From contig NZ_CP013987.1 of NCBI RefSeq assembly GCF_001518815.1, positions 475,001 to 539,000 of the forward strand: a stretch of 64,000 nt of DNA, written 5' to 3'. The first letter of the stretch is position 1. The number at the start of each line of letters is the position of its first letter. Source of the DNA: Pseudomonas oryzihabitans (GTDB lineage: Bacteria > Pseudomonadota > Gammaproteobacteria > Pseudomonadales > Pseudomonadaceae). A program made the position numbers and the translations under genes. A model generated the notes under the pieces. It was not told the DNA's origin, made no database searches, and saw only the letters and a list, made by a program, of their open reading frames with translations. Below, in pieces: positions 25,725 through 37,548 of the stretch.

Positions 25725-27653
25725 TTGAACGACATGGCAAAGAATCTGATCCTGTGGCTGATCATCGCCGCGGTGCTCGTCACCGTGATGAACAACTTCT
25801 CCAGCCCCAACGAACCCCAGACGCTCAACTACTCCGACTTCATCCAGCAGGTGAAGGACGGGCAGATCGAGAGCGTGACCGTGGATGGCTATGTCATCAC
25901 CGGCAAGCATCGCGATGGCGACCCCTTCAAGACCATCCGTCCAGCGATACAGGACAATGGCCTGATCGGCGATCTGGTCAATAACAGCGTTACCATTACC
26001 GGCAAGCAGCCCGAGCAGCAGAGCATCTGGACTCAACTGCTGGTGGCCAGCTTCCCGATCCTGGTGATCATCGCCGTCTTCATGTTCTTCATGCGCCAGA
26101 TGCAGGGAGGTGCCGGCGGTCGTGGTGGTCCCATGAGCTTTGGCAAGAGCAAGGCGCGCCTGTTGTCGGAAGACCAGGTCAAGACCACCTTCGCTGACGT
26201 CGCCGGTTGCGACGAAGCCAAGGAAGAGGTCACCGAGCTGGTTGAATTCCTGCGCGATCCGGGCAAGTTCCAGCGCCTGGGTGGGCGTATTCCCCGTGGC
26301 GTGCTGATGGTCGGTTCGCCCGGTACCGGCAAGACCTTGCTGGCCAAGGCTGTTGCCGGTGAGGCCAAGGTGCCCTTCTTCACCATTTCCGGTTCGGACT
26401 TCGTCGAGATGTTCGTCGGTGTCGGCGCCAGTCGCGTACGCGACATGTTCGACCAGGCCAAGAAGCACGCTCCCTGCATCATCTTCATCGACGAGATCGA
26501 TGCGGTTGGTCGCCATCGTGGCAACGGCATGGGCGGTGGTCATGACGAACGCGAGCAGACCCTGAACCAGCTGCTGGTGGAAATGGATGGCTTTGAAATG
26601 AACGATGGCATCATCGTCATTGCCGCTACCAACCGTCCCGATGTCCTCGACCCTGCCTTGCTGCGCCCCGGTCGTTTCGACCGTCAGGTCGTGGTCGGGC
26701 TGCCCGACATCCGCGGTCGCGAGCAGATCCTCAAGGTGCACATGCGCAAGGTGCCGGTCGGTGATCGCGTCGATGCTAGCGTGATTGCTCGGGGTACTCC
26801 GGGTTTCTCCGGTGCCGACTTGGCCAACCTGGTCAACGAAGCTTCCCTGTTCGCCGCCCGTGCCAACAAGCGCATCGTCGACATGCGTGAGTTCGAGCTG
26901 GCCAAGGACAAGATCATGATGGGCGCCGAGCGCAAGACCATGGTCATGTCCGAGAAGGAGAAGCGTAATACCGCTTACCACGAAGCCGGTCATGCCATCG
27001 TCGGTCGCCTGGTGCCCGAGCACGACCCGGTCTACAAGGTCTCCATCATTCCTCGCGGCCGTGCCCTGGGCGTGACCATGTTCCTCCCCGAGGAAGATCG
27101 TTACAGCCTGTCCAAGCGGGCGCTGGAAAGCCAGATCTGCTCGCTGTTCGGTGGCCGTATCGCCGAGGAAATGACCCTGGGCTTCGAAGGCGTCACCACG
27201 GGTGCCTCCAACGACATCATGAGAGCGACTTCCCTGGCACGTAACATGGTGACCAAGTGGGGCCTGTCCGAGAAGCTCGGTCCGCTGCTGTACGGCGAGG
27301 AAGAGAACGAAGGCTACCTGGGTCGTTCCGGCGGCGGTGGTGGTGGCAACATGTCGGGCGAGACTGCCAAGCAGATCGACGTGGAGATCCGCCGCATCAT
27401 CGACGACTGCTACAACACCGCCAAGCGTCTGCTCGACGAGAATCGTGACAAGCTCGAACTCATGGCTGATGCCTTGATGAAGTACGAGACCATCGATTCC
27501 GATCAGATCGACGACATCATGGCTGGCAAGGTCCCGCGTGAACCGCGCGACTGGCACGATCGCGGTGGTCCGACCGGGGATGCGCCCGCATCGCCACAGA
27601 GTGGCAGTGACCGTCCTGAGACGCCCATCGGTGGTCCGGCTGGAGAACACTGA
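25725..27653 (+). CDS. ftsH: ATP-dependent zinc metalloprotease FtsH
   Basis: Membrane-anchored AAA protease that degrades damaged membrane proteins and, in enterics, sigma-32 and LpxC. The product has 642 residues. Two N-terminal transmembrane segments (about 7-23 and 106-126) flank a periplasmic domain. Walker A is GSPGTGKT at 197-204; the usual second residue in FtsH is Pro. The second region of homology is [19 protein letters not shown] and the zinc site is HEAGH at 419-423. The start is TTG at 25725, 7 bases after GAGGG; the ATG at 25734 would lie too far from it. The upstream gene rlmE, normally co-transcribed with ftsH, is degraded here. Confidence 0.97.
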   Translation: MNDMAKNLILWLIIAAVLVTVMNNFSSPNEPQTLNYSDFIQQVKDGQIESVTVDGYVITGKHRDGDPFKTIRPAIQDNGLIGDLVNNSVTITGKQPEQQSIWTQLLVASFPILVIIAVFMFFMRQMQGGAGGRGGPMSFGKSKARLLSEDQVKTTFADVAGCDEAKEEVTELVEFLRDPGKFQRLGGRIPRGVLMVGSPGTGKTLLAKAVAGEAKVPFFTISGSDFVEMFVGVGASRVRDMFDQAKKHAPCIIFIDEIDAVGRHRGNGMGGGHDEREQTLNQLLVEMDGFEMNDGIIVIAATNRPDVLDPALLRPGRFDRQVVVGLPDIRGREQILKVHMRKVPVGDRVDASVIARGTPGFSGADLANLVNEASLFAARANKRIVDMREFELAKDKIMMGAERKTMVMSEKEKRNTAYHEAGHAIVGRLVPEHDPVYKVSIIPRGRALGVTMFLPEEDRYSLSKRALESQICSLFGGRIAEEMTLGFEGVTTGASNDIMRATSLARNMVTKWGLSEKLGPLLYGEEENEGYLGRSGGGGGGNMSGETAKQIDVEIRRIIDDCYNTAKRLLDENRDKLELMADALMKYETIDSDQIDDIMAGKVPREPRDWHDRGGPTGDAPASPQSGSDRPETPIGGPAGEH

Positions 27654-27660
27654 AACACCC

Positions 27661-28524
27661 ATGTTCAATCCGTTTCCTTCGACCCGATTGCCTTGCGGCA
27701 ATCGGGTTCTTGTTTTTGACGCGCCCAAAGTTATGGGCATCCTCAACGTCACCCCTGACTCCTTTTCCGATGGCGGCCGTTACACGGCAGTAGAGGGTGC
27801 CCTGCGCCATGCGGAAGCAATGGTGGCGGCCGGTGCGGCCATCATCGATGTAGGGGGGGAGTCCACACGGCCAGGGGCCCCAGCGGTATCCGAGGCTCAA
27901 GAGCTCGATCGGGTAATTCCGGTGGTTCAGGCGATCGCTCGGGAGCTGGATGTCGTTATTTCCCTGGATACCTCCGCGCCAGCGGTCATGCGCGAAGGCG
28001 CTCTGGCCGGTGCCGGCCTGATCAATGATGTGCGCTCGCTGCGGCGTCCTGGCGCTCTTGAGGCGGCTGCCGCTACCGGCCTGGCGGTTTGCCTGATGCA
28101 TATGCGTGGCGAGCCAAGCACCATGCAGCAGGCGCCCGTCTATACCAACGTCGCGGGGGAGGTTGGCGCCTTTCTCGGCGAGCAGATCGCACGTTGCGAG
28201 ATGGCTGGCATCGCTCGCGAGCGTCTGGTGCTGGATCCGGGGTACGGCTTCGCCAAGACTCTGGAGCACAACCTCGAACTGTTTAAGCGGCAAACCGAAT
28301 TGCTCGCCTTTGGGCTACCCTTGCTGGTGGGTGTCTCGCGCAAGAGCATGATCGGCGCGGTCACTGGGCGGCCCGTGGAGGGCCGCCTGGCGGGTGGGCT
28401 GGCGCTGGCGGCCCTGGCGCTGACCAAGGGGGCTCAGATCCTGAGGGTTCATGATGTGGCGGAAACAGTGGACGTGGTGAAGATGATCACTGCGGTCGAA
28501 GGCTTCAGGCAGGAACAAAACTGA
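27661..28524 (+). CDS. folP: Dihydropteroate synthase
   Basis: Joins p-aminobenzoate to the pterin precursor in folate synthesis; the target of sulfonamides. TIM-barrel enzyme of 287 residues with the family signatures [15 protein letters not shown] and GGESTRPGA, and the late SRKSMIG segment. The ATG at 27661 is 7 bases after ftsH; the frame is open further upstream but that part lies inside ftsH. The stop overlaps the glmM start by one base. Confidence 0.96.
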   Translation: MFNPFPSTRLPCGNRVLVFDAPKVMGILNVTPDSFSDGGRYTAVEGALRHAEAMVAAGAAIIDVGGESTRPGAPAVSEAQELDRVIPVVQAIARELDVVISLDTSAPAVMREGALAGAGLINDVRSLRRPGALEAAAATGLAVCLMHMRGEPSTMQQAPVYTNVAGEVGAFLGEQIARCEMAGIARERLVLDPGYGFAKTLEHNLELFKRQTELLAFGLPLLVGVSRKSMIGAVTGRPVEGRLAGGLALAALALTKGAQILRVHDVAETVDVVKMITAVEGFRQEQN

Positions 28525-29861
28525 TGGCAAGAAAGTATTTCGGAACCGATGGCATTCGCGGCAAGGTCGGGACCTATCCCATTACGCCGGATTTCATGCT
28601 CAAGCTGGGCTGGGCGGCAGGCATCGCCTTTCGCAGCCGCGGCGGCTGTCGGGTGCTGGTCGGCAAGGACACGCGCAACTCGGGCTACATGTTCGAGTCG
28701 GCGCTGGAGGCCGGTCTGTCCGCCGCCGGTGCGGACGTCATGCTGCTCGGTCCCATGCCGACACCGGGTATCGCCTATCTGACGCGAACCTTCCAGGCCA
28801 GCGCCGGCATTGTCATCAGTGCTTCGCACAATCCTTACTACGACAACGGCATCAAGTTCTTTTCCGGCGCCGGCACCAAGCTGCCCGATGAGCTCGAGAC
28901 CATGATCGAGGAGCTGCTCGATACTCCGATGACCGTGGTCGACTCGGCGCGGATTGGCAAGGTCTCGCGCATCAACGATGCGGCCGGTCGCTACATCGAG
29001 TTCTGCAAGAGCAGCGTACCGACCGGTACCAGCTTCGCTGGGATGAAGATCGTGCTGGATTGCGCCAACGGTGCGACCTACAAGATCGCGCCCAGCGTCT
29101 TCCGTGAGCTCGGTGCGGACGTCAGCGTGCTGGGCGTGCAGCCAGATGGGCTCAACATCAACAAGGACTGCGGCTCCACTCACCTGGAGGGCCTGCAGCA
29201 AGCGGTGCTCGACCAGCACGCCGACATCGGCATCGCCTTCGACGGCGACGGTGATCGGGTCCTGATGGTGGATCACACCGGGGCGGCAGTGGATGGCGAC
29301 GAGCTGCTCTATCTGATCGCGCGCGATCTCAAGCGCCGTGGTCGCCTCGAGGGTGGGGTGGTGGGTACCCTGATGAGCAATCTCGGTCTCGAGCTGGGGC
29401 TGGCCGAGCTGGATATCCCCTTCGTGCGGGCCAAGGTCGGCGATCGCTATGTGATGGCCGAGCTGCTGGAGCGCAATTGGGTGTTGGGCGGTGAGAACTC
29501 CGGGCACGTGGTCTGCTGCCAGTACACCACCACAGGTGACGCCACCATCGCCGCGCTGCAGGTGCTGATCGCCCTGCGCAATGCCGGTCAGACCCTGGCC
29601 CAGGCACGCATGGCGCTGCGCAAGTGTCCGCAGGTGTTGATCAACGTGAGATTCGGCGGCGGCCAGGATCCTCTGGAGAATCCCCGGGTCAAGCAGGCCA
29701 GCGCAGAGGTGACCGAGAAAATGGCCGGCAAGGGACGGGTGCTGCTGCGTAAATCCGGTACCGAGCCGTTGGTCAGGGTCATGGTCGAAGGCGAAAACGA
29801 GCGTGAGGTTCGTGCCCATGCCGAAGCGCTCGCTCAATTGATAACTGAGGTATGTGCTTGA
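28524..29861 (+). CDS. glmM: Phosphoglucosamine mutase
   Basis: Converts glucosamine-6-phosphate to glucosamine-1-phosphate for peptidoglycan and LPS. The 445-residue protein has the phosphoserine loop SASHNP (Ser101), the metal loop DGDGDRV and the sugar loop GGENSGH. It is in the conserved ftsH-folP-glmM order, and translation is coupled to folP (TGATG). Confidence 0.97.
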   Translation: MARKYFGTDGIRGKVGTYPITPDFMLKLGWAAGIAFRSRGGCRVLVGKDTRNSGYMFESALEAGLSAAGADVMLLGPMPTPGIAYLTRTFQASAGIVISASHNPYYDNGIKFFSGAGTKLPDELETMIEELLDTPMTVVDSARIGKVSRINDAAGRYIEFCKSSVPTGTSFAGMKIVLDCANGATYKIAPSVFRELGADVSVLGVQPDGLNINKDCGSTHLEGLQQAVLDQHADIGIAFDGDGDRVLMVDHTGAAVDGDELLYLIARDLKRRGRLEGGVVGTLMSNLGLELGLAELDIPFVRAKVGDRYVMAELLERNWVLGGENSGHVVCCQYTTTGDATIAALQVLIALRNAGQTLAQARMALRKCPQVLINVRFGGGQDPLENPRVKQASAEVTEKMAGKGRVLLRKSGTEPLVRVMVEGENEREVRAHAEALAQLITEVCA

Positions 29862-29927
29862 TTTGCTTGCATGCCTGTTTTCGATTGAGTAACATCTGCG
29901 CCCACTTCGCTCCCTGAGGTAAAACGC

Positions 29928-30686
29928 ATGCGTCGTTCCCTGGTTGCCGGTAACTGGAAAATGCATGGCTCGCTGCAGAGCGTGTCCGCATTGGTCGCAG
30001 GCTTGAAAGGGTTGGACGGCGTGTCTGGTGTCGATGTCGTGGTGATTCCGACATTGGTGCATCTGCCGGGGGTGGCTGAAGGTTTGACGGCGACGTCGCT
30101 GATGGTGGGGGCTCAGACCTGTGCTCCTGTCGCTGGCGAGAAGGCCCTGACTGGCGAGGTATCCTCGACGCAGTTGGTGGAATTCGGTTGCCGTTACGTG
30201 CTGGTGGGGCATTCCGAGCGGCGTGCCCTGCTGGGCGAGGATGACGAGGTGGTGGCGAAGAAATTCGCGGCCATCCAGGAGGGCGGGATGATTCCCGTGC
30301 TCTGCGTCGGTGAAACCCGTGAAGAGCGGGAGGCCGAGCGTACTCTGGACGTGGTCGGTGGCCAGCTGAAGGCGGTGATCGACGCAGTTGGAGTCGCGGC
30401 TTTCACCCGTGCCGTGGTGGCCTATGAGCCCGTTTGGGCGATAGGTACCGGGCTTACGGCGACGCCGGAGCAGGCGCAAGAGGTTCATGCGGCGATTCGC
30501 GCCCTGGTGCGTGAGGCCGATGCTGAAGTCGCGGAAGGGCTTCAGTTGCTGTATGGCGGTAGTGTCAAAGCCGCCAATGCTGCCGAGTTGTTCGGCATGC
30601 CGGATATCGATGGGGGGCTGGTGGGTGGTGCCTCCCTGAATGCTGAAGAGTTCAGTGCGATTTGCCGCGCTGCAGGACGTGGATAA
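29928..30686 (+). CDS. tpiA: Triosephosphate isomerase
   Basis: Interconverts glyceraldehyde-3-phosphate and dihydroxyacetone phosphate. The 252-residue TIM barrel starts [15 protein letters not shown] (catalytic Lys in NWKM). It has the His segment GHSERR and the Glu loop [11 protein letters not shown]. Its TAA stop shares one base with the secG ATG. A 66-base gap separates it from glmM. Confidence 0.97.
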   Translation: MRRSLVAGNWKMHGSLQSVSALVAGLKGLDGVSGVDVVVIPTLVHLPGVAEGLTATSLMVGAQTCAPVAGEKALTGEVSSTQLVEFGCRYVLVGHSERRALLGEDDEVVAKKFAAIQEGGMIPVLCVGETREEREAERTLDVVGGQLKAVIDAVGVAAFTRAVVAYEPVWAIGTGLTATPEQAQEVHAAIRALVREADAEVAEGLQLLYGGSVKAANAAELFGMPDIDGGLVGGASLNAEEFSAICRAAGRG

Positions 30687-31066
30687 TGTTGGAAACTGCA
30701 GTTGTAGTGATCCACTTGCTGATGGCGCTTGGCCTGATCGTGCTGGTGTTGATGCAGCAGGGCAAGGGTGCTGAAGCAGGTGCATCCTTTGGTGCGGGTG
30801 CCTCGGGTACCGTTTTTGGTAGTCAAGGTTCTGCTACCTTTCTGAGTCGTTTTACTGCTATACTAGCTGCGGTTTTTTTCGCGACTAGTCTGGGTCTGGG
30901 GTATTACGCTAAAGACCGTGCGCTGGGTCTGCGTGAAGTGGGTCTTCCCACTCAGCCAGTCCAGCAGGCTCGTCAGCCGAAGCAGGATGGTAACGATGTT
31001 CCCCTGAGCCAGCCGCGTGCTGCTCAAGGCGGTACTTCCGGGGACGTGCCCCGGGAGTCCAAGTAG
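30686..31066 (+). CDS. secG: Protein translocase subunit SecG
   Basis: Accessory subunit of the SecYEG channel. The 126-residue protein has two transmembrane segments (about 3-20 and 51-70) joined by the family loop [16 protein letters not shown] polar tail of about 50 residues follows. The ATG at 30686 overlaps the tpiA stop. tRNA-Leu begins 17 bases after the stop, so the tRNA is probably processed from the same transcript. Confidence 0.95.
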   Translation: MLETAVVVIHLLMALGLIVLVLMQQGKGAEAGASFGAGASGTVFGSQGSATFLSRFTAILAAVFFATSLGLGYYAKDRALGLREVGLPTQPVQQARQPKQDGNDVPLSQPRAAQGGTSGDVPRESK

Positions 31067-31082
31067 GTTTCAAAGGTTTCAT

Positions 31083-31168
31083 GCCGAAGTGGTGGAATTG
31101 GTAGACACGCTATCTTGAGGGGGTAGTGGCCACAGGCTGTATGGGTTCGAGTCCCATCTTCGGCACCA
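31083..31168 (+). tRNA. tRNA-Leu (GAG)
   Basis: An 86-base class II tRNA with acceptor stem GCCGAAG/CTTCGGC, anticodon stem CTATC/GGTAG around loop TTGAGGG (anticodon GAG) and a variable arm. The T-loop is GGTTCGAGTCC and the CCA is encoded. It lies directly after secG, the conserved Pseudomonas position. Confidence 0.96.
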
Positions 31169-31208
31169 AATAGCAAAGACGTCCAGCAGGACGCGGCGAG
31201 AGAGTAGG

Positions 31209-31237
31209 TTGACTCTTATAGTAGAGTTGAATATAAT
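31209..31237 (+). promoter_or_regulatory. Strong sigma-70 promoter of tRNA-fMet / rimP-nusA-infB
   Basis: TTGACT (31209-31214), a 17-base spacer and TATAAT (31232-31237) are near perfect. Initiation would fall about 10 bases before the mature tRNA-fMet. This is the main promoter expected for the tRNA and, by readthrough, the rimP-nusA-infB block. Confidence 0.85.
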
Positions 31238-31253
31238 CTCGCTCCAGCTTTGA

Positions 31254-31330
<77 letters not shown>

Positions 31331-31331
31331 G

Positions 31332-31364
31332 TTTTTTAAAGCCCCTTTATAGGGGCTTTTTGTT
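31332..31364 (+). terminator. Terminator-like hairpin between tRNA-fMet and rimP
   Basis: AAAGCCCCT (31338-31346) and AGGGGCTTT (31351-31359) form a 9-base stem with a TTAT loop, followed by TT. It probably ends most tRNA transcripts while letting a fraction continue into rimP. Confidence 0.75.
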
Positions 31365-31457
31365 GGCTGGACAGTTCGGGTCGCGCTTTCTTGCGCAGAC
31401 CTCTTAGGGATGGGCGTAATGCCCATTTTTTATTCTCAAAAAACGCGAGGCAACCAG

Positions 31458-31916
31458 GTGTCGAGCAAGCTAGAACAGTTGCAGGCCTTGCTGGCCCCCG
31501 TCATCGAGGCGCTTGGCTATGTCTGCTGGGGTGTCGAGTACATCTCCCAAGGGCGGCATTCGCTACTGCGTGTCTACATCGATCATCCCAATGGCATTCT
31601 CGTAGAAGACTGCGAGAAGGTCAGCCGCCAAGTCAGTGGCGTACTCGATGTGGAAGATCCCATCACCAATGAATACACCCTCGAGGTGTCTTCCCCCGGT
31701 ATGGATAGGCCCCTGTTCACGTTGGAGCAATTCGCTGCCCATGCCGGTGAGCAGATAAAGGTCAAACTTCGGTCGCCCTTCGACGGGCGACGTAATTTCC
31801 AGGGTTTGCTGCGCGGTGTGGAAGACCAGGATGTCGTGGTGCAGGTGGACGAGCATGAGTATCTGCTACCCATCGAGATGATCGACAAGGCCAACGTCGT
31901 TCCCCGTTTCGAGTGA
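31458..31916 (+). CDS. rimP: Ribosome maturation factor RimP
   Basis: Needed for 30S subunit maturation. The 152-residue product starts at GTG 31458 ([16 protein letters not shown]), with GAGG (31447-31450) upstream. The frame is open from an ATG at 31410, but that adds 16 residues absent from relatives. Family features include [27 protein letters not shown] and RPLFT. First protein gene of the rimP-nusA-infB-rbfA-truB unit. Confidence 0.95.
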   Translation: MSSKLEQLQALLAPVIEALGYVCWGVEYISQGRHSLLRVYIDHPNGILVEDCEKVSRQVSGVLDVEDPITNEYTLEVSSPGMDRPLFTLEQFAAHAGEQIKVKLRSPFDGRRNFQGLLRGVEDQDVVVQVDEHEYLLPIEMIDKANVVPRFE

Positions 31917-31965
31917 TTTGAGCGCGAGACCGCGGATCCCAAGGATTGCGAATACGAGGCGTAAG

Positions 31966-33438
31966 ATGAGCAAAGAAGTTCTGCTGGTAGTGGAATCTGT
32001 TTCGAACGAGAAGGGTGTTCCACCCGGCGTCATCTTCGAGGCACTGGAGTTGGCTCTCGCCACGGCTACCAAGAAACGCTACGAAGAAGATGTGGATCTG
32101 CGGGTGTCGATCAACAGACACAACGGCAGCTACGAGACCTTCCGCCGCTGGACCGTGGTGGAAGACGAAGACTATCAGCTGCCCGATTCGCATCTGACGG
32201 TGGAAGACGCCCAGGAAGAGCATCCTGGGGTCAAGGCCGGTGAAGTGATCGAAGAGAAGATCGAGTCCATCGAATTCGGTCGGATCGCTGCCCAGACCGC
32301 CAAGCAGGTGATCGTGCAGAAGGTGCGCGAGGCCGAGCGGGCTCAGGTGGTGGACGCCTATCGCGAGAAGGTCGGCGAGATCATCTCGGGAACCGTCAAG
32401 AAGGTTACCCGTGACAGCGTGATCGTCGACCTGGGCAACAATGCCGAGGCGCTGCTGCCGCGTGAGCACATCATTCCCCGTGAGACCTTCCGCATGGGCG
32501 TGCGTCTGCGTGCCCTGCTCAAGGAAATCCGTACGGAAAATCGCGGTCCGCAACTGATGCTGTCGCGTACCGATCCGCAGATGCTGATCGAGCTGTTCCG
32601 CATCGAAGTACCGGAAATCTCCGAGCAGCTGATCGATGTCATGGCAGCCGCTCGGGATCCGGGCTCGCGGGCCAAGATCGCCGTTCGCTCCAAGGACAAG
32701 CGCATCGATCCGCAGGGCGCCTGTATCGGCATGCGTGGTTCGCGTGTCCAGGCGGTATCCGGTGAATTGGGTGGCGAGCGTGTCGACATCGTCCTCTGGG
32801 ATGACAATCCGGCGCAGTTCGTCATCAACGCCATGGCTCCGGCCGAAGTCGCCTCGATCATCGTCGACGAAGACAGCCGTACCATGGACATCGCCGTCGC
32901 CGAGGATAACCTGGCCCAGGCGATCGGCCGTGGCGGCCAGAACGTGCGCCTGGCCAGTCAGCTGACCGGTTGGACGCTCAACGTGATGACCGAAGCGGAC
33001 ATCAACGCCAAGCAACAGGCCGAGACCGGCGACATCATCCAGCGCTTCATCGACGAGCTGGATGTCGACGAGGAACTGGCGCAGGTGCTGGTGGAAGAAG
33101 GCTTCACCTCCCTCGAGGAAGTGGCCTACGTGCCCATGGAAGAGATGCTCAACATCGATGGCTTCGACGAAGACATCGTCAACGAGCTGCGTACCCGGGC
33201 CAAGGATCGCCTGCTTACCCGGGCCATCGCAACGGAAGAACAGAAGAGCCCCAGCGAAGATCTGCTGACCCTCGACGGCATGGATCCCCAGCTCGCCAGC
33301 GCGCTGGCCCAGCGTGGCGTGGTCAATCGCGAAGAGCTCGCCGAGCAGTCGATCGACGACCTGCTCGACATCAACGGCATGACCGAAGAGCGTGCCGGCA
33401 AGCTGATCATGGCTGCCCGTGCCCATTGGTTCGAGTAA
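31966..33438 (+). CDS. nusA: Transcription termination/antitermination protein NusA
   Basis: Binds RNA polymerase and RNA, promoting pausing, termination and rrn antitermination. The 490-residue protein has an N-terminal polymerase-binding domain (1-130) and an S1 domain (about 135-200). Two KH domains with GSRVQAV and [10 protein letters not shown] signatures follow (200-345), then two C-terminal acidic repeat domains. ATG 31966 follows GAGGCG and matches family N-termini ([18 protein letters not shown]). Confidence 0.97.
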   Translation: MSKEVLLVVESVSNEKGVPPGVIFEALELALATATKKRYEEDVDLRVSINRHNGSYETFRRWTVVEDEDYQLPDSHLTVEDAQEEHPGVKAGEVIEEKIESIEFGRIAAQTAKQVIVQKVREAERAQVVDAYREKVGEIISGTVKKVTRDSVIVDLGNNAEALLPREHIIPRETFRMGVRLRALLKEIRTENRGPQLMLSRTDPQMLIELFRIEVPEISEQLIDVMAAARDPGSRAKIAVRSKDKRIDPQGACIGMRGSRVQAVSGELGGERVDIVLWDDNPAQFVINAMAPAEVASIIVDEDSRTMDIAVAEDNLAQAIGRGGQNVRLASQLTGWTLNVMTEADINAKQQAETGDIIQRFIDELDVDEELAQVLVEEGFTSLEEVAYVPMEEMLNIDGFDEDIVNELRTRAKDRLLTRAIATEEQKSPSEDLLTLDGMDPQLASALAQRGVVNREELAEQSIDDLLDINGMTEERAGKLIMAARAHWFE

Positions 33439-33464
33439 GCGGCGCAGTCTGAGGAGAGAAGTGC

Positions 33465-36023
33465 ATGACGCAAGTCACGGTGAAAGAACTGGCCCAAACG
33501 GTCAATACGCCGGTGGAACGTCTGCTACAGCAGATGCGCGAGGCAGGTCTGACGCATAGCAGCGCCGAGCAATTGGTGAGCGATGCGGAGAAGCAGGCGC
33601 TGCTGACGCACCTGAAGGGGACTGCGCAGCTCGACGAGCCAAGCAAGATCACCCTGCAGCGCAAGACCCAGACCACACTGAAAGTGGCCGGCAGCAAGAC
33701 CGTCAGTGTCGAAGTCCGCAAGAAGAAAACCTTCGTCAAGCGCAGCCCTGCCGAGCTTGAAGCCGAGCAGCGCCGCGAGCAGGAAGCCCAGCGTGCCGCT
33801 GAAGAGGCTGCCGCCCAGGCGCGCGCCGAGGAAGAAGCCCAGCGTGCTGCTGAAGAAGCTGCACATCAGCAGGCCGAAGCCGCTGCCCAGGTCGAGCAGG
33901 CGCAGGCGGTCGCTACCGAAGCCGCAGCCCCGGCTGCGCCGGAAGCACCTGCCGTGGTGGCCGAGCAGCAGCCCGCTGCCGAAGCTGCCACCGAGGCCAA
34001 GAAGGCCGATCCGGCTGGCGAGCGCAAGCGCGAAGAACCGCGTCGTCCCGTGCATCCTGCCCCGAGCAGCAAGCGCGAAGAAGACGAGCGTCGTGAGCGC
34101 AAGAATGCCCAGCATCGCCCGTCGATCAAGGACAAGGTCGCAGCTCCTCGTACCGTGCGCAGTGGCGACGACGAGGAAGAGGGCTTTGGCCGGCGTGGCG
34201 GTCGCGGTGGCAAGTCGCGACTCAAGAAGCGAAACCAACACGGGTTCCAGAGCCCGACAGGACCTGTAGTGCGCGAAGTCAATCTAGGTGAGACCATCAC
34301 CGTCTCTGAGCTAGCTCAGCAGATGTCGGTGAAGGCCGCCGAAGTCATCAAGTTCATGTTCAAGATGGGGTCTCCCGCCACCATCAACCAGGTGCTCGAC
34401 CGCGAGACGGCGCAGCTGGTGGCCGAAGAGCTGGGCCACAAGGTCAAGCTGGTCAACGAGAACGCCCTGGAAGACCAGCTGGCCGAATCCCTCAAGTTCG
34501 AGGGTGGCAAGGCCCTGCACCGTGCGCCGGTAGTGACCGTCATGGGTCACGTCGACCACGGTAAGACCTCGCTGCTGGACTACATCCGTCGCGCCAAGGT
34601 CGCGTCGGGCGAAGCCGGTGGCATCACCCAGCACATCGGTGCCTACCACGTGGAAACCGAGCGTGGCATGGTGACCTTCCTGGATACCCCTGGTCACGCC
34701 GCGTTCACCGCGATGCGTGCCCGTGGTGCCAAGGCCACCGACATCGTCATCCTGGTCGTCGCGGCCGATGACGGCGTCATGCCGCAGACCGAGGAAGCCA
34801 TCCAGCACGCCAAGGCGGCAGGTGTCCCCATCGTCGTGGCGGTCAACAAGATCGACAAGCCCGATGCCGATCCGGATCGCGTCAAGCACGATCTGGCCGG
34901 TCGTCAGGTCATCCCGGAAGAGTGGGGCGGCGATACCCAGTTCGTGCACGTCTCGGCCAAGGCCGGTACCGGTGTGGACGAGCTGCTCGAAGCCATCCTG
35001 CTGCAGGCCGAAGTCCTGGAGCTGACCGCTACGCCGGAAGCGCCCGGTCGCGGTGTGGTCATCGAATCGCGCCTGGACAAGGGCCGTGGTCCGGTCGCTA
35101 CCGTGCTGGTACAGAACGGTACCCTGCGGCAGGGCGACATGGCCCTGGTCGGCGTCAACTTTGGTCGCATCCGTGCCATGCTCGACGAGAACGGCAAGCC
35201 GATCAAGGAAGCCGGCCCGTCCATTCCGGTCGAGATCCTTGGTCTGGACGGTACCCCGGATGCCGGTGACGAACTCACCGTGCTGACCGACGAGAAGAAG
35301 GCCCGGGAAGTGGCGCTTTTCCGTCAGGGCAAGTTCCGCGAGGTCAAGCTGGCTCGCGCGCATGCCGGCAAGCTCGAGAACATCTTCGAGAACATGGGCC
35401 AGGACGAGAAGAAGACCCTCAACATCGTGCTCAAGTCCGATGTGCGCGGCTCCCTCGAGGCGCTGCAGGGTTCGCTGTCCGGTCTGGGCAACGACGAAGT
35501 CCAGGTACGCGTGGTCGGCGGTGGCGTCGGTGGTATCACCGAAAGCGATGCCAACCTGGCGCTGGCCTCCAATGCCGTGCTGTTCGGCTTCAACGTCCGG
35601 GCCGATGCCGGGGCGCGGAAGATCGTCGAGCAGGAAGGCCTCGACATGCGTTACTACAACGTCATCTACGACATCATCGAAGATGTGAAGAAGGCGCTGA
35701 CCGGCATGCTGGGCAGTGACGTCCGGGAGAACATCCTGGGTATCGCCGAGGTGCGTGACGTCTTCCGTTCGCCCAAGTTCGGCGCCGTCGCCGGCTGCAT
35801 GGTCACCGAAGGCATGGTGCACCGCAACCGTCCGATCCGCGTCCTGCGCGAAGACGTGGTCATCTTCGAAGGCGAGCTGGAATCCCTGCGTCGCTTCAAG
35901 GATGACGTGGCCGAAGTGCGTGCCGGCATGGAATGCGGTATCGGCGTGAAGAGCTACAACGACGTCCGCGTCGGCGACAAGATCGAAGTGTTCGAGAAGG
36001 TTCAGGTCGCCCGTTCGCTGTAA
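33465..36023 (+). CDS. infB: Translation initiation factor IF-2
   Basis: GTPase that places fMet-tRNA on the 30S subunit and promotes subunit joining. The product has 852 residues. An N-terminal IF2N fold (1-50) is followed by a long Ala/Glu/Lys-rich helical stretch (about 95-250) that varies between species. The G domain has GHVDHGKT at 361-368, DTPGHA and NKID, and domains II-IV complete it. An internal initiation giving a shorter form is known in E. coli; I could not identify a clear internal start here. Confidence 0.97.
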   Translation: MTQVTVKELAQTVNTPVERLLQQMREAGLTHSSAEQLVSDAEKQALLTHLKGTAQLDEPSKITLQRKTQTTLKVAGSKTVSVEVRKKKTFVKRSPAELEAEQRREQEAQRAAEEAAAQARAEEEAQRAAEEAAHQQAEAAAQVEQAQAVATEAAAPAAPEAPAVVAEQQPAAEAATEAKKADPAGERKREEPRRPVHPAPSSKREEDERRERKNAQHRPSIKDKVAAPRTVRSGDDEEEGFGRRGGRGGKSRLKKRNQHGFQSPTGPVVREVNLGETITVSELAQQMSVKAAEVIKFMFKMGSPATINQVLDRETAQLVAEELGHKVKLVNENALEDQLAESLKFEGGKALHRAPVVTVMGHVDHGKTSLLDYIRRAKVASGEAGGITQHIGAYHVETERGMVTFLDTPGHAAFTAMRARGAKATDIVILVVAADDGVMPQTEEAIQHAKAAGVPIVVAVNKIDKPDADPDRVKHDLAGRQVIPEEWGGDTQFVHVSAKAGTGVDELLEAILLQAEVLELTATPEAPGRGVVIESRLDKGRGPVATVLVQNGTLRQGDMALVGVNFGRIRAMLDENGKPIKEAGPSIPVEILGLDGTPDAGDELTVLTDEKKAREVALFRQGKFREVKLARAHAGKLENIFENMGQDEKKTLNIVLKSDVRGSLEALQGSLSGLGNDEVQVRVVGGGVGGITESDANLALASNAVLFGFNVRADAGARKIVEQEGLDMRYYNVIYDIIEDVKKALTGMLGSDVRENILGIAEVRDVFRSPKFGAVAGCMVTEGMVHRNRPIRVLREDVVIFEGELESLRRFKDDVAEVRAGMECGIGVKSYNDVRVGDKIEVFEKVQVARSL

Positions 36024-36042
36024 CGGCGAGACTGCACCAGGA

Positions 36043-36089
36043 CGGCAGGTCACGGACCTGGCAGACCCCTGCCAGGTCCGGACTTGCCG
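36043..36089 (+). other. Long intercistronic hairpin between infB and rbfA
   Basis: A stem of about 20 base pairs: 36043-36051 pairs with 36081-36089 (one G-U), then 36053-36063 pairs perfectly with 36070-36080, around a GACCCC loop. There is no T-run, so it is unlikely to be a simple terminator. It may be an RNase processing or mRNA stability element in the operon. Confidence 0.7.
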
Positions 36090-36155
36090 TTCGCGTTTCC
36101 AAGGTTCATGGCTGGCAGGCCTGGTGTCTGCGGCCTTTCGTACGAGAGTTTCGAC

Positions 36156-36539
36156 ATGGCCAAAGAATTCAGCCGTACCCAGCGCATCGGTGATCAGATG
36201 CAGCGTGAACTGGCACTGCTGATCCAGCGCGAGATCAAGGATCCGCGTCTGGGCATGGTGACCATCACCGGCGTGGACGTCGCACGCGACCTGTCCCATG
36301 CCAAGGTGCACATCACCGTCCTGGGCAAGGACGACGATGCCGACGCCATCAAGCAGAACATCGGCATCCTCAAGGACGCCGCCGGCTTCCTGCGTCAGCA
36401 GCTGGGTCGGGCGATGAAGCTGCGTACCGTTCCGCAGCTGAGCTTCCAGTACGACGAGAGCATTCGTCGCGGCGCCCAGCTGTCGGCCCTGATCGAGCGG
36501 GCGGTCGCCGAAGACCGTCGCCACGAAGGGGAGGAGTAG
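36156..36539 (+). CDS. rbfA: 30S ribosome-binding factor RbfA
   Basis: Assists late 16S 5'-end processing in 30S maturation. KH-like protein of 127 residues starting [19 protein letters not shown], with the [20 protein letters not shown] stretch and the C-terminal LSFQYDES pattern. ATG 36156 follows GAGAG. One base separates its stop from the truB GTG. Confidence 0.95.
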   Translation: MAKEFSRTQRIGDQMQRELALLIQREIKDPRLGMVTITGVDVARDLSHAKVHITVLGKDDDADAIKQNIGILKDAAGFLRQQLGRAMKLRTVPQLSFQYDESIRRGAQLSALIERAVAEDRRHEGEE

Positions 36540-36540
36540 G

Positions 36541-37455
36541 GTGGCTCAGGTCAAGCGTATTCGCCGCCAGGTGCATGGCGTACTGGTGCTGGACAAGCCG
36601 CGCGGCTTTTCCTCCAACGCCGCGCTGCAAAAGGTCCGCTGGCTGCTCAACGCTGAGAAGGCGGGCCATACCGGCAGTCTGGATCCCCTGGCTACCGGTG
36701 TGCTGCCGCTGTGCTTCGGCGAAGCGACCAAGTTTTCCCAGTACCTGCTGGACGCCGACAAGGGTTACAGCACCGTGGCGCAGCTGGGCGTCACCACCAC
36801 CACCGGCGACGCCGAGGGTGAGGTGTTGGAGCGACGGACGGTCGATGTCGACGAAGCAGCCATCCAGGCGGCGCTGCCGGCGTTTCGCGGCCAGATAGAG
36901 CAGATTCCGCCGATGTACTCGGCGCTCAAGCGCGACGGTCAGCCGCTCTACAAGTTGGCGCGTGCCGGGGAAGTAGTGGAGCGCGAGGCGCGTTCTGTTA
37001 CTATTGCCCGTCTGGAACTCCTGGCGTTGCAGGAAGATCGCGCGACGCTGGAAGTGGCCTGCAGCAAGGGGACCTATGTGCGCACCCTGGTCGAAGACCT
37101 CGGCGCCCGTCTCGGTTGCGGGGCCCATGTGGCTGAGTTGCGACGTACCCAGGCTGGTCCCTTTGGCCTCGTGCAGGCCATCAGCCTGGACGAGCTGGAG
37201 GCGGCCCATGCCGAAGGCGGTGCCGAAGCGCTGGATCGCTTCCTGCTGCCGGTCGACAGCGGCCTCGAACATTGGCCGCTGGTGCAGTTGACTCAGCACA
37301 GCGCCTATTATTGGTTGCACGGTCAGCCCGTTCGGGCAGCCAATGCACCGAAATTCGGTTTGATGCGGGTGCAGGACGACCAAGGTCGTTTCATCGGCAT
37401 CGGCGAGATAGATGACGAGGGGCAGGTTGCTCCCCGTAGACTGATTCGGTCCTAG
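36541..37455 (+). CDS. truB: tRNA pseudouridine(55) synthase TruB
   Basis: Makes pseudouridine 55 in the tRNA T-loop. The 304-residue protein has the catalytic Asp48 in [12 protein letters not shown], the segment [17 protein letters not shown], and the C-terminal domain typical of the family. The start is GTG at 36541, immediately after rbfA, with GGGGAGG overlapping the rbfA end. Confidence 0.96.
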   Translation: MAQVKRIRRQVHGVLVLDKPRGFSSNAALQKVRWLLNAEKAGHTGSLDPLATGVLPLCFGEATKFSQYLLDADKGYSTVAQLGVTTTTGDAEGEVLERRTVDVDEAAIQAALPAFRGQIEQIPPMYSALKRDGQPLYKLARAGEVVEREARSVTIARLELLALQEDRATLEVACSKGTYVRTLVEDLGARLGCGAHVAELRRTQAGPFGLVQAISLDELEAAHAEGGAEALDRFLLPVDSGLEHWPLVQLTQHSAYYWLHGQPVRAANAPKFGLMRVQDDQGRFIGIGEIDDEGQVAPRRLIRS

Positions 37456-37548
37456 ACCGATACCGAGGGTGGCTGTCAGCAGGCACGGTCACACCTCTTT
37501 CCTTAAGCACGGGATCCATCCCGGCCTGTTCCTCAGAGGAGCCCTATC

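Noticed and set aside
28449-30785. A 778-residue open frame antisense to glmM and tpiA
   Set aside because: It runs across two confident genes and an intergenic gap on the other strand and has a His/Gln-rich composition typical of reverse-frame shadows.
33700-34250. Ala/Glu/Lys-rich low-complexity part of infB as a repeat or foreign insertion
   Set aside because: Variable charged linkers between the N-domain and G domain are normal for IF-2, and codon use matches the rest of the gene.
34311-36524. A 737-residue open frame antisense to infB and rbfA
   Set aside because: Shadow of two essential genes with no recognisable domain.
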